Notes under the pieces: generated by a model
What the model was told of the DNA's origin: nothing
The model's database searches: none
Seen by the model: only the letters and a program-made list of their open reading frames with translations
Assembly: GCF_047501465.1 (NCBI RefSeq)
Contig: NZ_JAZDRL010000001.1
Span: forward strand, 930,001-994,000
Direction of reading: 5' to 3'
Length of the DNA: 64,000 bases
Origin: Pseudochelatococcus sp047501465
GTDB taxonomy: Bacteria; Pseudomonadota; Alphaproteobacteria; Rhizobiales; Beijerinckiaceae
In this document: in pieces, positions 52,001 through 60,462 of the stretch
Layout: each line of letters starts with the position of its first letter
How positions within the stretch are numbered: position 1 is the first letter of the stretch
Position numbers and translations under genes: made by a program

Positions 52001-52107
52001 CGCTGGAATGACCACACGCCCGCTGCCACCGCAACGATCATGAAATAGATCACCAACGAGCAATGATTCAGGGCCCATTGCGAAAGGTTGAAGCCGCCTT
52101 TGCTCAT
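49024..52107 (-). CDS. RND family efflux transporter, second pump
   Basis: This 1027-residue RND transporter has the full duplicated layout of AcrB-type pumps: helix 1 (about 15-33), large periplasmic loops and 12 helices. The relay region reads LVDDAMTTTDAMMTRL, in which the Asp pair is kept but the usual AIVVVENI is replaced. This variant belongs to an RND subgroup distinct from the pump at 15184-18252. It ends GPDARLETPPSQ with an Ala-rich tail. The ATG at 52107 overlaps the adaptor stop (ATGA). No outer-membrane factor gene is adjacent. Substrates are unknown. Confidence 0.92.
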   Translation of the reverse strand: MSKGGFNLSQWALNHCSLVIYFMIVAVAAGVWSFQRLGRNEDPTFVIKTMVVSAAWPGATVEDTLLQVTERLERTLQETPRLDTLRSFTRAGVTTIFVNLEGSAPGSEVPDIWYHVRKSIGDMARTLPQGVIGPVFNDEFGDTFGIIYGFTADGFTHRELRDYVEAARSRLLNVPDVSKIEVIGAQDEVIFVEFSLAELARLGIDRQAVIAALQTQNAVHPAGIIETGEERISLRVSGAFESERDILGINLVVGNRILRLSDIAQVRRGFVDPPQPMFRVNGEPAIGLGIAMRDGGDILAMGAEISRMMASIKAELPVGIEVQLVADQAVTVDGAIAEFMESLWQAVAIILAICFLSLGVRPGLVIALAIPITLAIVFSVMDLMGIDMQRISLGALIIALALLVDDAMTTTDAMMTRLAKGDSKEVAAVFAFKTYAFAMLAGTLVTMAGFVPVGFAASSAGEYTFSLFAVVSIALVVSWFVAVIFTPLLGMALIKAPRQQAEPKPSKIEGAYKSFLGLALKARYVTIVVTLALFVLSLLALPLIPSQFFPSSDRPELLVTMRLPQSASIHGTEALVKEFEALIQDDQDIERWSTYVGQGAIRFYLPLDVQLPNSFVAEAVVVAKDVPARERLRDKMNAIFEEHFPQVVARISPLELGPPVGWPIQYRVTGPDIAQVREIALKLSGVMSSSPGVEKVNFDWIEPAREIRLRVDQDQARLLGLSSQAVAGILNTAITGSAVSQVRDDIYLVNVVMRAVDEERVTPETLRSLQVPVPGGRTVPLSQFVRFEYDQHFPLVWRRNRVPTLTVQADVVQGELPETVVNGLEEKIATLSAGLPAGYSIEVGGTVEESAASQASVIAVIPLMLLIMVTVLMFQLQSFQRLFLVLSVAPLGLIGIVAALLLSGRPLGFVAILGILALLGMIIKNAVILIGQIEAERLAGKTVLAAVIEASSLRFRPILLTAVSTVLGMIPIAPTVFWGPMAFAIMGGLLVASLLTLVFLPALYVAWFGPDARLETPPSQASSGAAA

Positions 52108-53192
52108 GATGGCGCTCCGCCCAGGCGCACTTTCATGCCAGGATGAAGCACCTGCACGCCCGCGGTAACAACGATCTCACCTTCTTCCAGACCGGTTGCG
52201 ACCGCAACCGAGGACGGATTAAACCGCCGCACCTCAATGTTGCGCAAGGATACGGTCGATGTCGCGGGATCAACAACCCAGACCGCCGGCTGACTGTTGA
52301 ACTCGGTCAGAGCGCTGGCTGGCACTTCAATCGCCGCACCCGCATCAAGCCGCATCGTACCAACCACCGTGGCACCAAGACGGAAAGCCTCAGGCGGCTG
52401 CGACAGCCCCACCTTGACCGCAAACGTCCGCGTGACAGGATCGGCCTGCGGTGCAACTTCGCGCACGCGCCCTTCCGCCGTTACATTGGGTGAATCGCTT
52501 AGTGCAACAGTGATAACCGGATCGCTTGGTGCGATACGCAACACTTGTGCTGGCACGTCAAACACTGCATCCCGGCCATTTTCGCGGGCAATGCGCACAA
52601 TCATCTGCCCAGCCTGCACAACCTCACCGGGTTCTGCGCCGCGTGCGGTGACGACACCTTCTGCGTCGGCATGCAATTCTGTGTAATCAAGATTGTCACG
52701 GGCGATCTTGAGGCGTGCCTTGGCGTCATCAACCTGCGACTGCGAGGACAGATACGCCTGCTGTGCCACATCGAAATTCGCACGTGTCGTAAAACCACGA
52801 TCGAGCAGATGCCGCTGGCGCTCAAATGCATTCTGCGTCTGGGTCAGAAGCGCGGAAGCAGCGTTTAGGCCTGCTTCTGCCGAGCGCAGGTTATTCTGGG
52901 CATTCTGCGCATCAAGGCGCGCCAGTACTTGCCCCGCCGTCACGCGATCACCCACGTTCACCAGCCGCTCAACCATCCGCCCGCCAACACGGAAGGCAGT
53001 AGCCGCCTCATCTTCCGCTTCGATGTGACCCGTTAGTGTTACGACGTCGCCTGCTTCGCGTGCCTCCACAGTTACGGTGCGCACAATACGTGGCGGGGGC
53101 TCTGCCGTTTCAGGCTCCGGGCCACAGGCTGCCAGCAGGGAAAGCGTCATCAGAAGGGAAAGTCCGCCCATTCGCTGAACAAAAGGACGCAC
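52104..53192 (-). CDS. RND efflux adaptor lipoprotein (membrane fusion protein)
   Basis: This 362-residue adaptor has an N-terminal lipoprotein signal (LSLLAAC, Cys23 by the start used) followed by a Pro/Glu linker. After that come lipoyl half one (GRMVERLVNVGDRVTAGQVLARLD), an alpha-hairpin (NNLRSAEAGLNAASALLTQTQ), lipoyl half two (ADAEGVVTARGAEPGEVVQAG) and the beta-barrel domain. It should be anchored to the inner membrane by lipid, unlike the first adaptor. The start is uncertain: GTG 53192 gives a basic n-region; GTG 53231 and ATG 53171 are alternatives. It overlaps the pump gene by four bases. Confidence 0.85.
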   Translation of the reverse strand: MRPFVQRMGGLSLLMTLSLLAACGPEPETAEPPPRIVRTVTVEAREAGDVVTLTGHIEAEDEAATAFRVGGRMVERLVNVGDRVTAGQVLARLDAQNAQNNLRSAEAGLNAASALLTQTQNAFERQRHLLDRGFTTRANFDVAQQAYLSSQSQVDDAKARLKIARDNLDYTELHADAEGVVTARGAEPGEVVQAGQMIVRIARENGRDAVFDVPAQVLRIAPSDPVITVALSDSPNVTAEGRVREVAPQADPVTRTFAVKVGLSQPPEAFRLGATVVGTMRLDAGAAIEVPASALTEFNSQPAVWVVDPATSTVSLRNIEVRRFNPSSVAVATGLEEGEIVVTAGVQVLHPGMKVRLGGAPS

Positions 53193-53380
53193 CGTATCAC
53201 CATTACTTTGAAAGCCGATCCAGCCCAACACAGCATGCCCCCGCTATGAAAATGAGAATTCACAGAACGCGATTATCTACACACAAACTGTAACGGAACA
53301 ATACTGCGCACGCTCTTCTGGAGCGTAAAATGTCATGCATCAACTTTTAAAGCACAATATTTAAATAGTCCGCAGATAAT

Positions 53381-55240
53381 TCAAAAATAAAGCTTCGGCA
53401 TGCGCTGCATCAGGCGCTCACGCAGGATCTCCAGCGAACCGACAATCCCCTTTGGAAACACCACCACCAACGACACAATCAGCACGCCGAGTACCAATTT
53501 CGACAGATCGGTAAAGCTCAAAAGCCATATTGATAGCGCCTTGTAGACAATCGCTCCCACCATCGCGCCAGAAATAGTTTCGACCCCACCAAGCAGCACC
53601 ATCACCAACCCGTCTATCGACATGCCGACGCCCAGATTCTCGGGAAAAACGCTACCCTTGAGATAGACGAACAAAGCCCCCGCGAGGCCAGCGAAGCCGC
53701 CTGCAAGCACGAAGGCAAACCATTGCTGTGCAATCCGATTGACCCCAATACTTTCAGCGCGCATTGATGCATCACGCAACGCTCGTAAAGTGTAGCCGAA
53801 TGGCGATAGCACAATCATCCGCAGCAACATCGCCCCGCCAACGCAAAGCACAAATGCCAAGCTGTAGAAGCCTTGAGGAGAGCTTGCAAAGCCTTCGGGC
53901 CAGATACCGATGATGCCGTTATCGCCTCCCGTTACACCAACCCATTGAAACGCAATCGACCAAATGATCTGCGCGAATGCAAGTGTCAGCATGGCAAAGT
54001 ATACACCCGATAAACGCACGCAGAACCAGCCGAATGCAATCGCTCCCAATGCGGCAAGAACCGGCCCTGAAAACAGTGCCACAACCATTGATGCACCGAA
54101 TAATTTTGCCGCGAAAGCAGCACCATAACCGCCAAGTCCAAAAAATACCGCATGGCCAAATGGCGCGATGCCTCCAACCGACATCAACAGGTGCACGCTT
54201 GTGGCAAATAACATCATGATCAATATTTCGGCAGCAACAGTGAGCGCATAATCATCAAGCACCCACGGAAGGGTGGCCGCAGCCAGTATCAGCAGCGTTA
54301 CCATTATACGCTCTGGCGTATTAAACCTGCGCCAGGGCCTTGCTGTAACAGCCGTATCCACGCGCTGATGCGATTGTGGCATACCGAACAGTCCATAAGG
54401 ACGAACAACCAATACCACCGCCATCACAAGAAATACTGTGACCATCGAAATGGTGGGAAAAGCCAGAATGCCGAACGCATTGAGCTGCGCCACAACCAGC
54501 GCCGCAACAAATGCCCCTGTGACCGAGCCAAGCCCGCCGATCACCACCACGACGAAGGCTTCAACAATAATGTGCATGTCCATCAGATGGCTTACGGCAT
54601 CGCGCGGCAATTGCAGCGCCCCACCGAGACCCGCCAGAAACGCCCCCAAAGCGAAAACACCCGTGAAAAGCCATTTCTGGTTCACGCCAAGCGCGGCAAT
54701 CATCTCACGATCCTGCGTCGCCGCACGCACCAGCACGCCAAACCGCGTCCGGCGGAAAATCAGATGCAGCAGCACCAGCACCAGCGGGCCCAGCGCAATC
54801 AGAAACAGATCGTAGGCAGGCACAAGCTGGCCGGCTATCTCAACCGCCCCCGTCAGCCCCGGCGCACGGCGGCCTACAAGATCTTCCGGCCCCCAAACAG
54901 CAACGACCGCATCCTGCACGATCAACGTGACACCAAATGTCGCCAGTAGCTGAAACAACTCAGGTGCCCGCGTGAGTCTGCGCAGCAGCACAAGCTCGAT
55001 GAGCGCCCCAAACACTGCCACAATTGCCGCTGCCAGCAAAACCCCGCCCCAGAACCCGAGTGGTCCCGAAAGCCGCTCTGTCAGCGTATAGGCAAGGTAA
55101 GCGCCGATCATGTAAAATGAGCCGTGGGCGAAATTCACTACCCGCGTCACACCAAAAATGATCGATAATCCCGAAGCAACCAGAAACAGCGACGCCGCGC
55201 TGGCAAGGCCGGTGAGGCCTTGCGCAAGCAAAAACGCCAT
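53381..55240 (-). CDS. Fused LivH-LivM ABC transporter permease
   Basis: This 619-residue permease fuses two HAAT permease domains: a LivH-like half (1 to about 290, with VVNFAHGSFYMIGAYLAY and RRTRFGVLVRAATQDREM) and a LivM-like half (about 315-610, with LSGVYFAMLTLAFAQIIWS and LKGSVFPENLGVGMSIDGLVMVLLGG). Each half has eight to nine helices. The fusion does the work of the separate livH and livM in the first cluster. The start codon overlaps the stop of the binding-protein gene (TGATG). No LivG/LivF ATPase genes follow; downstream on the same strand is the RND adaptor. It either borrows ATPases from elsewhere or depends on the LivGF at 2398-3890. Confidence 0.9.
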   Translation of the reverse strand: MAFLLAQGLTGLASAASLFLVASGLSIIFGVTRVVNFAHGSFYMIGAYLAYTLTERLSGPLGFWGGVLLAAAIVAVFGALIELVLLRRLTRAPELFQLLATFGVTLIVQDAVVAVWGPEDLVGRRAPGLTGAVEIAGQLVPAYDLFLIALGPLVLVLLHLIFRRTRFGVLVRAATQDREMIAALGVNQKWLFTGVFALGAFLAGLGGALQLPRDAVSHLMDMHIIVEAFVVVVIGGLGSVTGAFVAALVVAQLNAFGILAFPTISMVTVFLVMAVVLVVRPYGLFGMPQSHQRVDTAVTARPWRRFNTPERIMVTLLILAAATLPWVLDDYALTVAAEILIMMLFATSVHLLMSVGGIAPFGHAVFFGLGGYGAAFAAKLFGASMVVALFSGPVLAALGAIAFGWFCVRLSGVYFAMLTLAFAQIIWSIAFQWVGVTGGDNGIIGIWPEGFASSPQGFYSLAFVLCVGGAMLLRMIVLSPFGYTLRALRDASMRAESIGVNRIAQQWFAFVLAGGFAGLAGALFVYLKGSVFPENLGVGMSIDGLVMVLLGGVETISGAMVGAIVYKALSIWLLSFTDLSKLVLGVLIVSLVVVFPKGIVGSLEILRERLMQRMPKLYF

Positions 55241-56469
55241 CAGTCTGGTCGCCGCATCTTGGCAGCTGTTGCCTCATCCGGCAGATAATCTGCCCCGTCC
55301 TTGTAAACAGAATCGACCATCACGCCCTTGCCATCCTTCACGCTCGTGCGCCCCAGAAACGCGCCCAGTGTCGACTGATGATCAACCGCGCGGAAGGTGA
55401 TTGGCCCAAATGGCGTATCGACATGAACACCCCGGCCTGCCTCGATCAGCTTCTCAGTATCAAGCGAACCAGCACGCGCGATGATCGCAGCGATTGATTT
55501 CAGCGTGGCGTATCCAACAACAGAACCAAGGCGCGGATAATCATTGAACTTCGCCTCATAGGCAGCGAGAAACGCCTTATGCTCAGGCGTATCAATAGAT
55601 TGCCAAGGATAGCCCGTAACAATCCAGCCCTCGGGCGTTTCCTCTTTCAGGGGATCAAGATACTCTGGCTCGCCGGTAATAAAGCTCACCACAGAGCGAT
55701 CCTTGAACAGGCCGCGAGTATTGCCCTCACGCACAAGCTTCACCAGATCGGGACCGAAGGTCACGTTCAGGATGGCATCCGGTTTGGTAGCAAGTGTTGC
55801 CTGCACAACTGCGCCCGCGTCAATCTTGCCTTGTGGCGGCCATTGCTCGCCTACCCACTCGATATCGGGGCGCTTTTCAGAGAGGATTTTCTTGAAGACC
55901 GCAACAGCAGACTGGCCATATTCGTAATTGGGCGCAATCGTCGCCCAGCGCTTGGCAGGCAGCTTGGCCGCCTCTTCCGCCAGAATAGAAGCCTGCACCC
56001 AGTTTGAAGGCCTCAGCCGGAACGTATAACGACTGCCCTGCTCCCAGATCATCGCATCAGTCAGCGGCTCGGCGGCAACAAACAGGATCTTTTTCTGGCG
56101 AGCGAAGTCCGACACCGCCAGTCCGATGTTGGAGAAAAACGTGCCCGTCAGCACATCGACCTTCTCTCGTGAAACCAGCTCATTGGCCGCCGTGATGGCA
56201 TCCGCAGGGCGACCCGCATCATCGCGTGAGATCACCTCGATCGGGCGCCCCAGCACGCCACCGGCAGCGTTGATTTGCTCAACAGCCAGCTGCCATCCCT
56301 TGCGATAAGGCTCGGTGAAAGCAGGAATGCCGGAGTAACTGTTAATCTCGCCAATACGGATAGGATCACCCGCAGGTTGAGTCTGCGCAAAGGCCGTGCC
56401 TATACCCGCGCAAACAGCGAAGGCCCCAGCAAATAATGCCCCAAAAGAATGCCTGTTCACGATTGTCAT
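55240..56469 (-). CDS. HAAT-type periplasmic substrate-binding protein
   Basis: This 409-residue type I binding protein carries a signal peptide (MTIVNRHSFGALFAG to AFA, about 1-28). Its mature part, DPIRIGEINSYSGIPAFTEPYRKGWQLAVEQINAAGG, is typical of the LivJ/AmiC/UrtA group. It delivers a ligand, possibly an amino acid, amide or aromatic acid, to the adjacent fused permease. It overlaps the permease gene by one base. It is only distantly like the LivJ at 5769-6929, so the ligand probably differs. Its upstream neighbour, the CBS-BON gene, is divergent with about 270 bases between them. Confidence 0.88.
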   Translation of the reverse strand: MTIVNRHSFGALFAGAFAVCAGIGTAFAQTQPAGDPIRIGEINSYSGIPAFTEPYRKGWQLAVEQINAAGGVLGRPIEVISRDDAGRPADAITAANELVSREKVDVLTGTFFSNIGLAVSDFARQKKILFVAAEPLTDAMIWEQGSRYTFRLRPSNWVQASILAEEAAKLPAKRWATIAPNYEYGQSAVAVFKKILSEKRPDIEWVGEQWPPQGKIDAGAVVQATLATKPDAILNVTFGPDLVKLVREGNTRGLFKDRSVVSFITGEPEYLDPLKEETPEGWIVTGYPWQSIDTPEHKAFLAAYEAKFNDYPRLGSVVGYATLKSIAAIIARAGSLDTEKLIEAGRGVHVDTPFGPITFRAVDHQSTLGAFLGRTSVKDGKGVMVDSVYKDGADYLPDEATAAKMRRPD

Positions 56470-56736
56470 AGCGTGCCACCCTCACTCCAGAAAAGAAGTT
56501 GGCGCACGGTGCATTATAATGCGTTCTTTCGCAACAGTTCTGCCCCCCAAGGTGTGTTGAGATTTATGCCATGGAGCACAAGAGGAAAGTCTCCATTTGC
56601 AAACCGCAATATTAATACACCCTAATTGCCACTTGCACCGCCTGAATGGAGAGAGCAGTCTGCCATTGTAGAAATTGAATCGCGAGCGATATGTAAATAG
56701 ATCACCGCATGGTTCTGCGTTAAATGGAGGATTCCC

Positions 56737-57456
56737 TTGAAAGCCGCCGATATCATGACTTCAAACGTCATCACCGCTTCTCCGGATGATCGCATATCCA
56801 ACATTGTGGCGCTGATGCTGGAGAAGAAAGTCAGCGGCCTGCCGGTCGTTGATGCCGAGGGAAGCGTTGTGGGAATGGTCACAGAAGGCGATTTTCTACG
56901 TCGCGCGGAACTCGACACCCAGCGTGAACGTAAGCGTTGGCTTGAATTCATCCTTGGCCCCGCAAAGGCTGCTGCGGATTATGTTGAAGCAAATGCCCGC
57001 CGCGTTAAAGAAGTGATGACTCCCCATCCTGTTACAGTCACTCAATATACGCCGCTCAATGATATCGTAACCTTGTTTGAACAAAACAAAATCAAGCGCG
57101 TGCCTGTCACGGCCAATGGCAAGCTTGTTGGCATAGTAAGCCGTGTCGACCTGCTACGCGCACTTTCAAAGCAGATTAATCGACCAACTCTTGGCAGTGA
57201 TGCCAGTATTCGCGAGCAGATTACAGCCGCTATCGCCCGTGAACCATGGGCGCCGCCCTACATTCCCACGCCTGAAGTTGTGGATGGAGTCGTGACGTTG
57301 CGCGGCACTATTTTCGATGCGACTGTACGTGAAGCCCTGAAAGTGTTGATCGAATCAGTGCCAGGGGTGCGCGAAGTACATGATCGGCTGATTTTGGTAG
57401 AACCCTTGTCAGGGGTCATTATCGACCAGCCGGAAGGGCAAAGCGGCCGCAATTAA
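56737..57456 (+). CDS. Two CBS domains with a C-terminal BON domain
   Basis: This 239-residue cytoplasmic protein has a CBS pair: first repeat about 5-65 (MTSNVITASPDDRISNIVALMLEKKVSGLPVVD), second about 90-150 (VMTPHPVTVTQYTPLNDIVTLFEQNKIKRVPVT). A BON domain follows at about 160-228 (IREQITAAIAREPW to GVREVHDRLI). CBS pairs bind adenine nucleotides; BON domains associate with membranes or other proteins. The role is unknown, but the combination is frequent in stress-related alphaproteobacterial genes. The start is a TTG at 56737 with a perfect GGAGG six bases upstream. Confidence 0.88.
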   Translation: MKAADIMTSNVITASPDDRISNIVALMLEKKVSGLPVVDAEGSVVGMVTEGDFLRRAELDTQRERKRWLEFILGPAKAAADYVEANARRVKEVMTPHPVTVTQYTPLNDIVTLFEQNKIKRVPVTANGKLVGIVSRVDLLRALSKQINRPTLGSDASIREQITAAIAREPWAPPYIPTPEVVDGVVTLRGTIFDATVREALKVLIESVPGVREVHDRLILVEPLSGVIIDQPEGQSGRN

Positions 57457-57530
57457 GCGTACTCAAAAAATACTGGACTTGACGCGCCGCCGCCAACAGG
57501 GACATTGACGCCGTCAAGTCTGGAGACGTC

Positions 57531-58433
57531 ATGCTGTTATCGACCCCCGTTCTCACCTCTTCGTTAATGTCTGTGCCTATGCTGGCGCTGGCTTTTCCGG
57601 CTATTGATCCGGTGCTGATATCAATCGGACCACTGGCGATTCGCTGGTATGCATTAGCTTATATTGCGGGTCTGATTGGTGGGTGGATTTACGCTCGCCG
57701 CCTCGTCAGCACCCCCAGCCTATGGGGCGAGGCCAAATGCCCCACTCTCACAGATATTGATGATCTGTTGGTCTATGCCGCCCTGGGCGTCGTGATTGGC
57801 GGGCGACTGGGTTATGTGCTGTTTTACAGTCCAGACCAATATATGGCTGATCCATTATCGATCTTCGCTGTCTGGAAAGGAGGCATGTCCTTCCATGGCG
57901 GCCTTGCAGGTGCAGCGATTGCCATGGTTATGCTCGCGCGCATCCGGCATTTGCCGATTCTTTCCTTATTTGATGTCGCGGCAGCAGTTGCGCCTATTGG
58001 GCTTTTCTTTGGGCGGATTGCCAATTTCATTAATGGTGAGCTGTGGGGCAGACCCGCGCCTGATTTGCCATTTGCGGTCATCTTTCCACACGCGGGGCCT
58101 GTTCCACGGCACCCCAGCCAGCTCTATGAAGCATTGACGGAAGGACTGCTGCTGTTTGTATTGGTTGCGGTTGTTGTGCGGATAGCAGGATTTCGCCGCC
58201 CCGGACTCATTACGGGCGTGTTTGCCGCAGGCTACGCCGTTGCACGCAGTGTGTGTGAGTTTTTCCGCGAACCCGATGCGCAACTCGGCTTTCTATTCGG
58301 CACGAATGTATCTGCGCTTGAAGGCGGTGTTACCATGGGGATGCTACTGAGCCTTCCCTTGCTATTAGGCGGCGTGTGGCTTATCGCAACGGCCCGCCCT
58401 GCAATATCTCAAATCAAGGACATGACGCCATGA
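57531..58433 (+). CDS. lgt: Prolipoprotein diacylglyceryl transferase
   Basis: This 300-residue inner-membrane enzyme moves diacylglycerol from phosphatidylglycerol to the lipobox Cys of prolipoproteins, the first step of lipoprotein maturation. It has about seven helices, with the family motifs IRWYALAYIAGLIGGW, GGRLGYVLFYSP, SFHGGLAGA (essential His), GRIANFINGELWGRP (Lgt signature) and RHPSQLYEALTEG. The start is ATG 57531, with GGAG upstream. The stop overlaps the next gene by four bases, placing it first in a three-gene run lgt-midA-pgeF. Confidence 0.95.
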   Translation: MLLSTPVLTSSLMSVPMLALAFPAIDPVLISIGPLAIRWYALAYIAGLIGGWIYARRLVSTPSLWGEAKCPTLTDIDDLLVYAALGVVIGGRLGYVLFYSPDQYMADPLSIFAVWKGGMSFHGGLAGAAIAMVMLARIRHLPILSLFDVAAAVAPIGLFFGRIANFINGELWGRPAPDLPFAVIFPHAGPVPRHPSQLYEALTEGLLLFVLVAVVVRIAGFRRPGLITGVFAAGYAVARSVCEFFREPDAQLGFLFGTNVSALEGGVTMGMLLSLPLLLGGVWLIATARPAISQIKDMTP

Positions 58434-59542
58434 CGCCAGCAGTTAATGAAAACGATACCCCGCTGGCGCAAGAGCTGAAAATCTCTATCGCTGCCAATGG
58501 TCCGATTTCCGTTGAGCATTACATGGCGATGTGCCTTGGCCACCCGCGCTACGGCTATTACATGACGCGTGATCCGTTGGGCATGTCTGGAGATTTCGTT
58601 ACCGCCCCCGAGGTTTCGCAGATGTTTGGCGAACTGCTTGGATTATGGGCTGCGGAAACGTGGCGCTTCATGGGCGAACCCGCAATCGTGCATCTGGTAG
58701 AGCTTGGTCCGGGCCGTGGCACACTCATGAAGGATGCCCTGCGCGCAGCCAAGGCCCTGCCAGCTTTTCATGATGCAATTGAAGTCCATCTCGTTGAAAC
58801 CAGCCCTGTATTGCGAAAACTGCAAGCGGCAACGCTGGCAAACAGTGGTTTCATGCCCACCTGGCATGATGTTTTCGCGCAGGTACCGGAAGGACCGGTG
58901 ATTGTTTTTGCCAATGAGTTCTTCGATTGTTTGCCGGTCCGTCAATATGTGCGCGCGAATGGTGCGTGGTTTGAACGGCTGATTGGGCTTGATGCAGAAG
59001 GTGAGCTGGCATTCGGCCTTTCAGGAACCCCGGAAGCTGCCCTCACACGTGATGCGCCTGATGGCGTATTAATGGAATTTCCCGCCAGCCATCTTATTGC
59101 CATGCGCGAGATTGCCGAGCGTGTAGCCGCTGAAGGCGGCGCGCTGCTTGCCATCGACTATGGCCATCTGCGCACCGGGTATGGCGAAACCCTGCAAGCT
59201 ATACGCGATCATGGTTTCACCGGCGTGCTCAATGAGCCGGGCGAAGCCGATGTAACCGTTCATGTCGATTTTGCAGCATTGTCCCAAGCGGCGCTCATGG
59301 CGGGGGCAGCAGTTCATGGACCGGTCATGCAGGGTGATTTCCTGCTCCATCTCGGTATCCGCGAGCGGGCACAGGCGCTGAAAGCGCACTCACCTGCACA
59401 GGCTGCCAGTGTTGATGCCGCCCTGGCCCGTTTAACAGACATGGAAAGCCGTGGCATGGGCCAATTGTTTAAAGTGATGGCAGTTACCAACCCCTCCTTG
59501 CCGCTGCTGGCAGGGTTCAATCAACGTCGTGACCCACGCTAA
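58430..59542 (+). CDS. SAM-dependent methyltransferase of the NDUFAF7/MidA family
   Basis: This 370-residue COG1565 methyltransferase shows YMAMCLGHPRYGYYMTRDPLG (about 31-51), GDFVTAPEVSQMFGELLGLW and the SAM motif LVELGPGRGTLMKDALRA. VIVFANEFFDCLPVRQY follows. In mitochondria NDUFAF7 dimethylates an arginine of complex I subunit NDUFS2; a similar job on NuoD is plausible for the bacterial protein but is inference. The ATG at 58430 overlaps the lgt stop (ATGA). It sits between lgt and pgeF, an arrangement frequent in this class. Confidence 0.9.
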   Translation: MTPAVNENDTPLAQELKISIAANGPISVEHYMAMCLGHPRYGYYMTRDPLGMSGDFVTAPEVSQMFGELLGLWAAETWRFMGEPAIVHLVELGPGRGTLMKDALRAAKALPAFHDAIEVHLVETSPVLRKLQAATLANSGFMPTWHDVFAQVPEGPVIVFANEFFDCLPVRQYVRANGAWFERLIGLDAEGELAFGLSGTPEAALTRDAPDGVLMEFPASHLIAMREIAERVAAEGGALLAIDYGHLRTGYGETLQAIRDHGFTGVLNEPGEADVTVHVDFAALSQAALMAGAAVHGPVMQGDFLLHLGIRERAQALKAHSPAQAASVDAALARLTDMESRGMGQLFKVMAVTNPSLPLLAGFNQRRDPR

Positions 59543-59637
59543 CATATAGGGTCTGCGCTTTGTGCTGGCCTGCAAAACGAGAAAGAGCGCCGACGCTCCT
59601 TTTTACAAAAGACACGCTGACGCAGGAGCGACTGGTT

Positions 59638-60462
59638 ATGACCGATCACAATGCTGAGCCCTCCAATGCCGTCATGCCTGAAGCGCTTGAGGCTGCTTCG
59701 CTGGCAGCATTGCCGGGCATCCGCCATGCTTTTTTCACCCGGCGTGGTGGATGCTCAGAAGGACTTTATACTTCACTCAATGGCGGTGTTGGCTCGGCCG
59801 ATACACGCGACGCCGTGCAGGAAAACCGCAGGCGCATGGCCGCCCATTTCAACCTGCCAGCAAGCAACCTTGTCTCATTGTACCAGATTCACTCCGCAGA
59901 CGTTGCTGTCGTGGAAGCGCCTTTCCCCATCGATGAACGTCCACGCGCAGACGCCATGGTGACTAACCGTCCAGGCATAATTTTGGGCATTGCAACCGCA
60001 GACTGCGGTCCCCTGCTTTTCGCTGATCCGCAAGCGGGTATCATCGGTGCAGCTCATTCAGGCTGGAAAGGCGCTATCAGCGGTGTGCTGGAGGAGACCA
60101 TCGCATGCATGGAGACATTGGGAGCTGACCGCTCACGCATCTCAGTGGCGCTGGGGCCCACTATTAGCCGCACGGCATATGAGGTCGGCCCGGAGTTCAT
60201 AACCCGCTTTAAAGCAACCGATGTAAGCTATGAGCGCTTTTTCACTCCTTCAGCACTTGAAGGCCGTGAAGGCTATGCGCAATTTGATTTGCCAGCATTT
60301 ATTGGCGCACGCGCACAAGCTGCTGGTATCAAGACTTTTGAAAATCTTGGTCTATGCACTTATGCGGATGATGCACGTTTTTATAGTTTCCGACGCGCCA
60401 CCCATAAGGGCGAAATTGATTATGGCCGATTGATTTCAGCTATTACACTATCAAAAAGATAA
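59638..60462 (+). CDS. pgeF: Laccase-domain protein PgeF (peptidoglycan editing factor/purine nucleoside phosphorylase fold)
   Basis: This 274-residue YfiH/LACC1-family protein has the zinc-ligand motifs QIHSADVAVVE (His), ATADCGPLLFADP (Cys) and AAHSGWKGA (His), plus NLGLCTYADDARFYSFRRATHKGE at the C-terminus. Bacterial members remove misincorporated serine from peptidoglycan precursors, and the family has purine nucleoside activities; older names call it polyphenol oxidase. The ATG at 59638 is used, with GGAG upstream; the frame is open 26 codons earlier without family similarity. It is about 95 bases after the methyltransferase gene and probably ends the lgt transcript. Confidence 0.9.
   Translation: MTDHNAEPSNAVMPEALEAASLAALPGIRHAFFTRRGGCSEGLYTSLNGGVGSADTRDAVQENRRRMAAHFNLPASNLVSLYQIHSADVAVVEAPFPIDERPRADAMVTNRPGIILGIATADCGPLLFADPQAGIIGAAHSGWKGAISGVLEETIACMETLGADRSRISVALGPTISRTAYEVGPEFITRFKATDVSYERFFTPSALEGREGYAQFDLPAFIGARAQAAGIKTFENLGLCTYADDARFYSFRRATHKGEIDYGRLISAITLSKR

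Noticed and set aside
49024..52107. Defective relay in the second RND pump
   Set aside because: Although AIVVVENI is replaced, the essential Asp pair is present and the protein is full length, so it is a subgroup feature rather than damage.
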